Shown: positions 8,225-14,573 of the stretch, in pieces
How the letters are laid out: each line of letters opens with the position of its first letter
Position numbering within the stretch: position 1 is the first letter of the stretch
Assembly (NCBI GenBank): GCA_019410445.1
Contig: DXSO01000020.1
Location: 1-20,474 of the forward strand
Length of the DNA: 20,474 nt
Reading direction: 5' to 3'
Source of the DNA: Sutterella sp.
Lineage (GTDB): Bacteria; Pseudomonadota; Gammaproteobacteria; Burkholderiales; Burkholderiaceae_F
Program-made: the position numbers and the translations under genes
The notes under the pieces: model-generated
Told to the model about the DNA's origin: nothing
What the model saw: only the letters and a program-made list of their open reading frames with translations
Databases searched by the model: none

Positions 8225-9322
8225 ATGAGCATACAGATCTTCAAGGTCGGCGGCTGTGTTCGCGACCGTCTATTGCGAGAACAGGGCATTGATGCTCCTA
8301 CGGGAGATATCGACTGGGTCGTTACAGGTGCCACTCCCGAAGAAATGCTCACTCGTGGTTTCATCCCCGTCGGCGCAGATTTTCCCGTTTTTCTTCATCC
8401 CGTCACTCACGAAGAATACGCGTTGGCACGTACTGAACGAAAAACTGCCAGAGGCTATCACGGCTTTACGTTCCACACTGCACCCAACGTTACACTGGAA
8501 GAAGACCTTCATCGGCGGGATCTAACTATCAACGCCATGGCTGAAGATGCTTCTGGTCATATCATTGACCCTTGGGGTGGCCAAAATGACTTACGTCAGA
8601 GAATTCTGCGGCATGTTTCCGAAGCTTTCTGCGAGGATCCGGTTCGAATCCTGCGTTTGGCGCGCTTTGCGGCTCGCTTTCCAGACTTTAGCGTGGCCAA
8701 CGAAACAATGACACTGTGTCGCAAGATGGTCGACAGCGGTGAAGTTGATGCTCTAGTACCTGAACGCACGTGGCAGGAACTACGCCAAGGATTATCAGAA
8801 ACCAGTCCGGTACGAATGCTTGAAGTTTTGCAGCAGTGTGGTTTATGGAACCGAATTTTTTCGGACATTCCCATCACTTCAACCGTCCGAAGCGCATTGA
8901 CGCGAGCCGCTCATGTTCATCTTGGCGTCAGTGGCCGTACAGCACTTCTTTTTTCCGAAATTACAGATCCTGCTTATTTACGTAAACGGCTACAAGCTCT
9001 TCGTGTCGAAAGCGAAACCATCTCGTTGTGCGAAGTTTTCAGTCGGCTTCATCGTACTGTTTCTCAGCTTGCATCCGCAGAAGACTTCTTGCAATTTCTG
9101 GAAAGCGCTGATGTTCTGCGCCGCTCAGAACGCTTTACGGCACTCTTGGATACCTGCGCCGTACTACACCCTCAAGCAGATTTGAACCGTCTACGTCAGG
9201 CTGCTGACGCATTCAAAGCTACGGATGCAGGGCAAGCCGCCCGCCGAGCTCAAGGGATCAACATCGCACAGGCCGTACGTCAAGCACGCCTGTCGTCAAT
9301 CACAAACGCACTTCACTCCTAA
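8225..9322 (+). CDS. cca: CCA tRNA nucleotidyltransferase, HD motif not visible
   Basis: Adds or repairs the 3'-terminal CCA of tRNAs from CTP and ATP without a nucleic acid template. In 365 residues the class II nucleotidyltransferase motifs are clear: KVGGCVRD (residues 7-14), GDIDWVV with metal-binding D28 and D30, RRDLTINAMA (97-106), and the neck/body motif EDPVRILRLARFAARF (137-152). The E. coli enzyme has about 412 residues with a C-terminal HD phosphohydrolase domain. Here the matching stretch reads ALLFSEI where E. coli has ALCHDLGKG, and is shorter, while the following RLxALRVESE region still resembles the E. coli sequence. So tRNA nucleotidyl transfer is expected but not the 2',3'-cyclic phosphodiesterase or phosphatase activities. 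The ATG is 8 bases after the uvrA stop, with AAAAAGGA inside the uvrA end as a rather distant ribosome site; probably cotranscribed with uvrA. Confidence 0.94.
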   Translation: MSIQIFKVGGCVRDRLLREQGIDAPTGDIDWVVTGATPEEMLTRGFIPVGADFPVFLHPVTHEEYALARTERKTARGYHGFTFHTAPNVTLEEDLHRRDLTINAMAEDASGHIIDPWGGQNDLRQRILRHVSEAFCEDPVRILRLARFAARFPDFSVANETMTLCRKMVDSGEVDALVPERTWQELRQGLSETSPVRMLEVLQQCGLWNRIFSDIPITSTVRSALTRAAHVHLGVSGRTALLFSEITDPAYLRKRLQALRVESETISLCEVFSRLHRTVSQLASAEDFLQFLESADVLRRSERFTALLDTCAVLHPQADLNRLRQAADAFKATDAGQAARRAQGINIAQAVRQARLSSITNALHS

Positions 9323-9338
9323 TCCACAGGAAAATCCC

Positions 9339-9734
9339 ATGCCCTTTCTTGCCTCCATTGATCACCTTGTCCTGACTGTTTCCGACATCAACAAAACGTT
9401 GGGCTTTTACTGCGGCATTCTTGGCTGCCAAGAACTCTCTTTTGGAGAAAATCGCAAAGCAATCCTCATTGGCAATCAGAAAATCAATCTGCACATACGA
9501 GGCAACGAGATCAAACCACACGCATCTACCCCCACTCCAGGGAGCGCGGATTTGTGTTTTTTAAGTACCGTACCGGTACACGCATTGGTTCGACACTTCG
9601 ACGCACATGGCATTGAAGTGGAACTCGGCCCGGTTAAACGCACAGGAGCAACCTCCGAGTTGCTGTCCATTTACGTCCGGGATCCCGATGGCAATCTCAT
9701 CGAAATTGCCAATCGCAAAACGACTCAACCTTAA
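9339..9734 (+). CDS. VOC-superfamily protein (glyoxalase-fold, GLOD5-like)
   Basis: 131-residue single-domain vicinal-oxygen-chelate protein. It starts SIDHLVLTVSDINKTLGFYCGILG and ends YVRDPDGNLIEIAN, the two beta-alpha-beta-beta-beta halves of a glyoxalase fold. Likely metal ligands are H9 and H52 (NLHIRG) in the first half and E122 in the second. From memory the whole sequence resembles the uncharacterised GLOD5 group (FxExRKAL..G.QK.NLH, PGS.DLC, GPV.RTGA, RDPDGNLIE); the substrate is unknown. The ATG at 9339 has AGGA about 7 bases upstream and lies 16 bases after the cca stop. An upstream in-frame start at 9225 would lie inside cca and add a tail unrelated to the fold. Its stop overlaps the stop of the convergent DUF2905 gene. 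Confidence 0.85.
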   Translation: MPFLASIDHLVLTVSDINKTLGFYCGILGCQELSFGENRKAILIGNQKINLHIRGNEIKPHASTPTPGSADLCFLSTVPVHALVRHFDAHGIEVELGPVKRTGATSELLSIYVRDPDGNLIEIANRKTTQP

Positions 9735-9922
9735 AGAAGCTTTCCGATCAAAAAGAAAATCAGAAAAATAATCAAGGTACTTGCAATCGGAATACTGACA
9801 CGTCTTCCAAAAACAGTGAAGTTGATGTCTCCGGGCAAGCGACCAAGACCGAACCGAGAAAGCCAAGGCACGCAGGTCATTAAGACCATGATGCATATCA
9901 AAATTACTAAAATCCAGCGCAT
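9731..9922 (-). CDS. Small DUF2905-family membrane protein
   Basis: 63-residue protein with two hydrophobic stretches: an N-terminal helix (MRWILVILICIMVLMTCVPW) and a C-terminal helix (PIASTLIIFLIFFLIGKLL), joined by the polar hallmark GLGRLPGDINF. This layout matches DUF2905, small inner-membrane proteins of unknown function. I chose the ATG at 9922 because it starts directly at the first helix; an in-frame TTG at 9991 would add 23 unrelated residues. The ribosome site is weak (GAAGG about 16 bases upstream). It is divergent from folB. Its TAA stop (complement of 9731-9733) shares three bases with the VOC gene's stop. No terminator is visible between the two. Confidence 0.8.
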   Translation of the reverse strand: MRWILVILICIMVLMTCVPWLSRFGLGRLPGDINFTVFGRRVSIPIASTLIIFLIFFLIGKLL

Positions 9923-9990
9923 TGTTGCATTGTAAATGCCTTCAGAAGAAGTGTCTTTTGAGAGCAACCGACAATTGATGAGAAATTCCA

Positions 9991-10395
9991 ATGTATTCCT
10001 TGTTTGAGACTCTTAGTCTTACCTGCCGCCGAATCATTCTTGAAGACCTGCGCATTGATATGCAGATCGGCGCTCACGCCGAAGAACACGGTCGCACTCA
10101 ACCCGTACTTGTTACAGTGGAAGTCTGGGTTCCTTTACAGCACAGTACGGCCCATGACGACAATCTTGATGAAGTCTACAGTTACTCTGATCTCTCCCTA
10201 ATCGTTCAAAACATTGCCAATCAAGGTCATATTCGACTACAGGAAACGTTCGGCGACAGACTTCTTGACTACATCATGAACGACAACCGCATCGCTGCTG
10301 CCCGCGTTAAAACAGCCAAACTGCACGCGTGCGTCGGCGCAAAAGCCGTTGCAGTCGAAACGTTCCGTTGCCGAAATACAAGCAAATATGTCTGA
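9991..10395 (+). CDS. folB: Dihydroneopterin aldolase (FolB family)
   Basis: Converts 7,8-dihydroneopterin to 6-hydroxymethyl-dihydropterin and glycolaldehyde in folate synthesis. The 134-residue protein has the FolB layout: IILEDLRIDMQIGAHAEEHGR near the N terminus (E31 or E32 in the usual acidic position), a YSYSDLS segment, LQETFGDRLLDYI with the pterin-anchoring glutamate E85, and a final beta strand ending AVAVETFR. K110 in VKTAKLH aligns with the catalytic lysine of the family; the proline that usually follows it is leucine here. A FolB-type gene directly before ttcA is a layout I recall from Burkholderiales. The ATG at 9991 has only a weak GAGA upstream. The end overlaps the ttcA start by 8 bases, so the two are probably translationally coupled. 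The exact pterin substrate is inferred from family only. Confidence 0.85.
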   Translation: MYSLFETLSLTCRRIILEDLRIDMQIGAHAEEHGRTQPVLVTVEVWVPLQHSTAHDDNLDEVYSYSDLSLIVQNIANQGHIRLQETFGDRLLDYIMNDNRIAAARVKTAKLHACVGAKAVAVETFRCRNTSKYV

Positions 10396-11305
10396 GAAAA
10401 ATTTTGACGGTATCCCTTTGCAACCTGTCCGCATGAGCAAATCTCGTGCAGACAAGGCCAAATTCATCGAAATTGCCCCCGGGAAACACATTGAGGCATC
10501 TGTGTCGATGCGTAAACTAGAAAAACGCATCGTTCGCCTATGTGCAATGGCTTGTACCGATTACGGAATGATCGAAGAGGGCGACAAAATTGCCGTTGCC
10601 ATGAGCGGAGGCAAAGACAGTTATGTATTGCTTGATGCGCTTTTAAAGCTCAAAGCTCGAGCTCCCGTACACTTTGACATCATTGCCGTGCATGTCAACC
10701 AACATATTCCCGGCAGTCCTACTCATTTGCTGAAAGACTGGCTCGAAGAAAAAGGCATTGCCTATCACATCGAGAATCAAGACACCTATTCAATCACTCA
10801 GAAACTCATCCCTTCGGGGAAAAATGTCTGTTCGCTTTGCGCCAGACTCCGCAGAGGCATCTTGTATCGCGTAGCCAAACAACTGGGCTGCACAAAAATT
10901 GCCTTGGGCCATCAGATGGATGATGTCGTCTCGACACTGCTGCTCAACATGTTTTATGGCGGCCGAATCAAAGCCATGCCGCCGGTGCTTCGCAGTGACG
11001 ATGGACTTAATACCGTCATCAGACCACTGATCTATCTTCGCGAAAGTGAAATGCAACGCTGGGCAGAAATCTGTCAATACCCTCTTTTCCCAATGGATCT
11101 CTGCGGGGTCGGAGAAAATCTGAAACGCAAAGAAATCAAGGCACTCATGGCCAAATGGGATAAAGAATTCGATGGTCGTATCTACAACCTTTTCATGAGC
11201 ACCACACGCGTAGCTGCCTCTCAATTGGCCGACAAAACGCTCTACGACTTTGCTCATTTTTGCCACATCGCCGATACGACAACGAACAGCGAAACGGATG
11301 ACTAA
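10388..11305 (+). CDS. ttcA: tRNA 2-thiocytidine(32) synthetase TtcA
   Basis: ATP-dependent iron-sulfur enzyme that thiolates cytidine 32 in the tRNA anticodon loop. 305 residues, close to the E. coli 311. Motifs: PP-loop SGGKDS at residues 73-78 for ATP binding, CSLC (C148 and C151), GHQMDD, and C239 in MDLCG. The three cysteines have the same spacing (91 residues from first to third) as C122, C125 and C213 of E. coli TtcA, which hold a [4Fe-4S] cluster. The ATG at 10388 overlaps the folB stop by 8 bases and starts MSEKNFDG; a later ATG at about 10433 is possible because no Shine-Dalgarno is seen before either. A YbhB/YbcL-type gene follows after 25 bases on the same strand. Confidence 0.94.
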   Translation: MSEKNFDGIPLQPVRMSKSRADKAKFIEIAPGKHIEASVSMRKLEKRIVRLCAMACTDYGMIEEGDKIAVAMSGGKDSYVLLDALLKLKARAPVHFDIIAVHVNQHIPGSPTHLLKDWLEEKGIAYHIENQDTYSITQKLIPSGKNVCSLCARLRRGILYRVAKQLGCTKIALGHQMDDVVSTLLLNMFYGGRIKAMPPVLRSDDGLNTVIRPLIYLRESEMQRWAEICQYPLFPMDLCGVGENLKRKEIKALMAKWDKEFDGRIYNLFMSTTRVAASQLADKTLYDFAHFCHIADTTTNSETDD

Positions 11306-11330
11306 ATCCTGAGTGAAAGAGACAAACACA

Positions 11331-11804
11331 ATGTTAACGATTACCACCGCTGCTTTTGCCAACGGATCCGAAATCCCCAAACGATTCACTCAGGAAGGTG
11401 AAAACCTTTCGCCTGAGCTTATTTTCTCGGGCATTCCTCCTCAGACGCGTTCATTGGTTTTGATCGCCGATGATCCGGATGCTCCAGATCCTGAAGCTCC
11501 TAAGCGTGTTTGGCTCCATTGGCTCGTTGTAAACATCGCACCACACACCAACGGCTTTTCGGAAGGTATTCACCACTACCCCGAAGGAGTGCAGGTGGCA
11601 GTCAACGACAGCGGGGTGCGTGGTTGGTCCGGTCCTCGTCCACCTTTCGGACGTCATCGTTATTACTTTAAACTCTACGCCTTAGATACCACTCTGCAGT
11701 TATCACAAGACTTCTCGCGTGCCGACGTTGAAACCGCCATGCAGGGGCATGTCATCGAAAGTGCGGTCACCATGGGGACTTACTTACTGTCAACCAATCG
11801 TTAA
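11331..11804 (+). CDS. YbhB/YbcL family PEBP-like protein (Raf kinase inhibitor-like)
   Basis: 157-residue soluble protein of the bacterial phosphatidylethanolamine-binding-protein family. Visible family motifs are LSPELIFSGIPPQTRSL, the conserved DDPDAP, WLHWLVVNI, the GVRGWSGPRPPFGRHRYYFKLYALD core (conserved G-x-x-GPxPP plus HRY), and a C-terminal MGTY. No signal peptide, so it is probably cytosolic. The biochemical role of this family in bacteria is not well established. The ATG at 11331 (MLTITT) is preferred over a GTG at 11313 because it begins at the first strand of the fold and has AAAGAG about 10 bases upstream. It follows ttcA by 25 bases and may share its transcript. Confidence 0.9.
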   Translation: MLTITTAAFANGSEIPKRFTQEGENLSPELIFSGIPPQTRSLVLIADDPDAPDPEAPKRVWLHWLVVNIAPHTNGFSEGIHHYPEGVQVAVNDSGVRGWSGPRPPFGRHRYYFKLYALDTTLQLSQDFSRADVETAMQGHVIESAVTMGTYLLSTNR

Positions 11805-11884
11805 CCCGATTTTTTGTTCTTTTGAACTTTTCTGCGCCAAAATTAAACACTGAGAAAACGCCGGTTGAGAGCACGAACGCAATT

Positions 11885-11913
11885 CTGATCGGTATTTTTG
11901 AAGCATATATATT
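11885..11913 (+). promoter_or_regulatory. Candidate promoter of the amino acid ABC importer
   Basis: CTGATC (11885-11890) and TATATT (11908-11913) are separated by 17 bases; the -10 box matches 5 of 6 and the -35 box 3 of 6 including its TGA core. Predicted transcription would start near 11920, leaving a leader with GGAG at 11931-11934 ahead of the ATG at 11944. The rest of the 11805-11943 gap is AT-rich with no convincing terminator for the PEBP gene; a short GTTC-TTTT-GAAC dyad is the only candidate. Confidence 0.35.
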
Positions 11914-11943
11914 CATTGGTTACTCACCTCGGAGTCAAACCTG

Positions 11944-12732
11944 ATGTCACTGAAGCATATTTTCGCTGCCGCAGCTTGTGCGGCCACCGTTCTGACATGC
12001 GGTCCGGTCACGGCCGCAGAACCCGTCACCTATACCGTTGGTACGGGGGCCACTTATCGTCCTTTCGAATTCCAGGCTCCCAACAAGGAACTCGTCGGTT
12101 TCGATATTGACCTGGTAAAAGCCATTGCCAAAGAGCAAGGATTCAATGTCGAATTCATCAACACCCTTTGGGGGGTGATTTTTGAATCTGTCCGCAACGG
12201 CGACCGGGACATGATCATCAGTGGCATCACTATTACGCCTCAGCGCAAAGAAGCCGTTGATTTCTCTTACCCCTACTTTGCTGCTCACCAGCTCATTCTC
12301 ACTCAAAAGAATTTGACGATTCAGTCCATTGCTGACCTTAAAGGCAAAAACGTCGCTGTCGTTGCCAACTCCGCTGGCGATATTGCCTGCAGCAAGGCTT
12401 TCGGAAAAGCCAGCAGCAACATCAAGCGCTTTGACAACACCCCCCTGGTTCTTGAAGAGCTGTCTGCCGGTGGTGTTGATGCCGCTGTTGGCGACATCGG
12501 CGTATTTGCATACTACGCCTTGCAAAACCCCGAAAAGCAGTTCAACATGGCTCGCGACCCCTCCTTTGAAGATCAGTATTTCGGCATTGCTTTCCGCAAA
12601 GGCAATACCGAGCTTCGCGACAAAGTAAACGAGGGACTCAAAAAGATCATTGCCAACGGCGAATACGCCAAGATCTACGCCAAGTGGTTTGGCGACAAGG
12701 CTCAGCCGCCGAAGCTCCCCATTCCTGAATAA
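11944..12732 (+). CDS. Polar amino acid ABC transporter, periplasmic substrate-binding protein
   Basis: Binds an amino acid in the periplasm and delivers it to the permease encoded next. The 262-residue protein has a signal peptide of about 24-25 residues (basic start MSLKH, Ala-rich core, cleavage near VTAAEP). The mature part shows the family-3 solute-binding fold: YRPFEF, LVGFDIDLVKAIAKEQG (the usual GFDxDL), ISGITITPQRKEAVDFSYPYF, DLKGKNVAVVANSAGD in the second lobe, and a C-terminal GEYAKIYAKWFGD. The VLTC in the signal region is a poor lipobox (Thr at -1), so a soluble periplasmic form is more likely than a lipoprotein. The GGAG ribosome site is well placed. Ligand (basic amino acid, glutamine or other) cannot be set from sequence alone. 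A strong terminator lies between this gene and the permease. Confidence 0.93.
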   Translation: MSLKHIFAAAACAATVLTCGPVTAAEPVTYTVGTGATYRPFEFQAPNKELVGFDIDLVKAIAKEQGFNVEFINTLWGVIFESVRNGDRDMIISGITITPQRKEAVDFSYPYFAAHQLILTQKNLTIQSIADLKGKNVAVVANSAGDIACSKAFGKASSNIKRFDNTPLVLEELSAGGVDAAVGDIGVFAYYALQNPEKQFNMARDPSFEDQYFGIAFRKGNTELRDKVNEGLKKIIANGEYAKIYAKWFGDKAQPPKLPIPE

Positions 12733-12759
12733 TCGAACAAAAAGTTGATCGGTATCCGA

Positions 12760-12789
12760 CGGGCGCTCTGTTCATGAGCGCCCGTTTTT
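12760..12789 (+). terminator. Intrinsic terminator between binding-protein and permease genes
   Basis: CGGGCGCTC (12760-12768) pairs perfectly with GAGCGCCCG (12776-12784) around a 7-base loop and is followed by TTTTT. It lies 28 bases after the binding-protein stop and inside the transporter cluster, so it should limit transcription of the permease and ATPase genes relative to the binding protein. Confidence 0.85.
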
Positions 12790-12873
12790 CTTCAAGCAAA
12801 TGACCGCTGCGAAAATAATCCTGTCTAAAAGACTTAATCTGCATCGGTTAAAATATGCGCCGATTTTTTTTGC

Positions 12874-12898
12874 CTCAATACTCCCTCGCGGTATTGAG
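12874..12898 (+). promoter_or_regulatory. Stem-loop in the leader of the permease gene
   Basis: CTCAATAC (12874-12881) and GTATTGAG (12891-12898) are an exact 8-bp stem with a 9-base loop, 31 bases before the permease ATG. An eight-T run (12864-12871) precedes it, with a weak 5-bp ATCGG/CCGAT stem in front of that run. TAAAAT at 12849-12854 could be a -10 box for a secondary promoter, but I see no good -35. Role unknown; mRNA stability or translation control are possible. Confidence 0.45.
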
Positions 12899-12929
12899 TC
12901 CCTCCCATCCCTAGAACAAGGAAATCACG

Positions 12930-13679
12930 ATGAGCGGTTTTCGTTTTGATGTCCTAGCCGAATACTGGCCGCTTTTTGCGGAAGGCATCGGCATGACACT
13001 CAAGCTCACCATCGGCTGCGTCATTTTTGGCGTCATGCTTGGCATGCTGCTCGGCATGGCTCGTATGGCCGAAGCCCGCCATGACCCCTGGAAATCCATT
13101 CTTTATTACGGGGTTCGTTGGCCAGTGACCATTTGGGTCAGCTTTTTCAGAGGCACCCCTCTTTTCGTTCAAATCTTTCTGATGTATTTTGCAGTTCTGC
13201 CGGTGTTCATTCACCCCGTCGACGGTTTAATCATTTCCGGCAGTCTTGCACGCGAAATTCGTAGCAATTACGGCGCTTTTCTTGCAGGCTTTCTGGCCAT
13301 CACGTTAAACGCCGGTGCCTATATGAGCGAAGTATTTCGTGCCGGTATCCAATCTCTTGACAAGGGGCAAAGCGAAGCCGCCCGCTCAGTCGGCATGAGC
13401 TATTGGCAGTGCATGCGTCACATCATTTTGCCGCAGGCCTTCCGTCGCATGCTTCCCGCCTTGGGCAACAATGCCATTGCTATTTTGAAGGACTCCTCAC
13501 TGGTCTCGGCCATTGGGCTCACCGAACTTGCCTATGCAGCCCGTACTGTGGCTGGTGCATCGGCTCGTTACTGGGAGCCTTATCTCACGATTTCCGTGAT
13601 GTACTGGATTGCCACACTCGGTCTTGCATGGATCATTCACCTGCTTGAAAAACGCCTTGGCAAGGGAGATGACAAATGA
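12930..13679 (+). CDS. Polar amino acid ABC transporter, permease (HisM/GlnP family)
   Basis: Inner-membrane subunit of the importer, 249 residues. It begins with the typical LFAEGIGMTLKLTIG segment followed by hydrophobic helices (GCVIFGVMLGMLLGMA, WVSFFRGTPLFVQIFLMYF, GAFLAGFLAITLNAGAY, and a last helix near YWIATLGLAWIIHLL). The FRGTPLFVQ segment is typical of the family. The cytoplasmic coupling (EAA) loop reads SEAARSVGM followed by ILPQAFRRMLPALGN and docks on the ATPase. The ribosome site AAGGA lies about 7 bases before the ATG. The stop overlaps the ATPase start (ATGA), which shows translational coupling. Only one permease gene is present, so the channel is probably a homodimer. Confidence 0.94.
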   Translation: MSGFRFDVLAEYWPLFAEGIGMTLKLTIGCVIFGVMLGMLLGMARMAEARHDPWKSILYYGVRWPVTIWVSFFRGTPLFVQIFLMYFAVLPVFIHPVDGLIISGSLAREIRSNYGAFLAGFLAITLNAGAYMSEVFRAGIQSLDKGQSEAARSVGMSYWQCMRHIILPQAFRRMLPALGNNAIAILKDSSLVSAIGLTELAYAARTVAGASARYWEPYLTISVMYWIATLGLAWIIHLLEKRLGKGDDK

Positions 13680-14416
13680 GCAACAACGACGTCATGATCA
13701 GCATTCGCGGATTGCACAAGCATTTCGGCAAGCTGGAAGTTCTCAAAGGCATCGATCTGGACGTACATCGAGGCGAAAAAGTGGTCATTCTCGGCCCTTC
13801 GGGTTCCGGCAAGTCCACGATGCTGCGCTGCATCAACGCCCTTGAGGATCCCGACCAGGGAACAATCACGGTTGACGGAGTGGAAGTCACTAACCGTCAC
13901 ACGAACATTAATAAGTTGCGCGAACACCTTGGTATGGTATTCCAGCGCTTCAATTTATGGCCTCACAAGTCCGTGCTGGAAAATGTCATGCTCGGCCAGA
14001 TGGTTGTCAGCGGCAAAGATAAAGAAGCTGCTCGGCAAAAGGCGATCGAGACCCTCACTCGTGTCGGCCTGGCTGCTAAAGCCGACGATTACCCCGTACG
14101 TCTTTCCGGCGGTCAGCAGCAACGAGTAGGCATCGCTCGTGCCTTGGCTATGGATCCCAAGGCTATTTTGTTTGATGAACCGACCTCTGCACTTGATCCT
14201 GAACTTGTCGGTGAAGTTCTTGCTGTCATGAAAAGTCTTGCCGATGAAGGAATGACGATGGTTGTCGTGACTCATGAAATTGGCTTTGCCCGTGAAGTGG
14301 CCGATCGCGTTGTTTTCATGGATGGAGGCGTCATTGTTGAGCAGGGGCACCCCAACGAGGTGCTCGTCAATCCCAAAGAAGAACGTACCCGCGCATTTTT
14401 AAAGCGTGTGCTCTGA
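13676..14416 (+). CDS. Polar amino acid ABC transporter, ATP-binding protein (GlnQ/HisP family)
   Basis: Cytoplasmic ATPase that powers the importer, 246 residues. It has all ABC motifs: Walker A GPSGSGKST, Q-loop MVFQRFNLWPHKSVLEN, signature LSGGQQQRVGIARAL, Walker B AILFDEPTSALDP, and the switch histidine in VVVTHE. The FNLWPH-type Q-loop and overall length are those of the polar amino acid subfamily. It starts within the ATGA overlap with the permease stop. Its 3' flank carries several hairpins rather than a standard T-rich terminator. Confidence 0.96.
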   Translation: MSNNDVMISIRGLHKHFGKLEVLKGIDLDVHRGEKVVILGPSGSGKSTMLRCINALEDPDQGTITVDGVEVTNRHTNINKLREHLGMVFQRFNLWPHKSVLENVMLGQMVVSGKDKEAARQKAIETLTRVGLAAKADDYPVRLSGGQQQRVGIARALAMDPKAILFDEPTSALDPELVGEVLAVMKSLADEGMTMVVVTHEIGFAREVADRVVFMDGGVIVEQGHPNEVLVNPKEERTRAFLKRVL

Positions 14417-14421
14417 GCCCT

Positions 14422-14488
14422 CTTTGGGTCTCTGCCGAGACAAAGCCGTCGCCGTGTCGACGGCTTTGTCCGTCTTGCGTCAAAGACG
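14422..14488 (+). other. Cluster of stem-loops after the ABC importer (possible terminator or processed 3' UTR)
   Basis: Three stems can be drawn. A: GTCTC/GAGAC (14428-14432 with 14437-14441), extended by CTTT/AAAG after a 2-base bulge. B: a perfect 12-bp stem, GACAAAGCCGTC (14439-14450) with GACGGCTTTGTC (14459-14470), 8-base loop. C: CGTCTT/AAGACG (14471-14476 with 14483-14488), directly abutting B. A and B share bases 14439-14445 and cannot form together. No T run follows B or C, so standard intrinsic termination is doubtful. B is the most stable by length. Confidence 0.55.
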
Positions 14489-14523
14489 AAAACCAAGTCA
14501 AGTGCTTGTTTTCAAAATGTTTC

Positions 14524-14557
14524 GGGATGATTTGCCTTGAACACTCATCCCTATAAT
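14524..14557 (+). promoter_or_regulatory. Promoter region of the PBP1A gene with an overlapping inverted repeat
   Basis: TATAAT (14552-14557) is a consensus -10 box. Directly before it, GGGATGA (14524-14530) and TCATCCC (14545-14551) form an exact 7-bp inverted repeat with a 14-base spacer, so the half-site centres are 21 bases apart, about two helical turns. The dyad covers the place where the -35 box would be; the best -35 candidate is a poor TTTGCC at 14531-14536. A repressor or activator site is possible. The start codon is 16 bases after the -10 box. Confidence 0.45.
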
Positions 14558-14573
14558 CAGTCAAGTTTTACTC

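Noticed and set aside
11886..12755. Ten-base repeat TGATCGGTAT on both sides of the binding-protein gene (11886-11895 and 12746-12755)
   Set aside because: A 10-mer recurring within 900 bases is not surprising by chance, and one copy lies in the 3' flank with no partner function.
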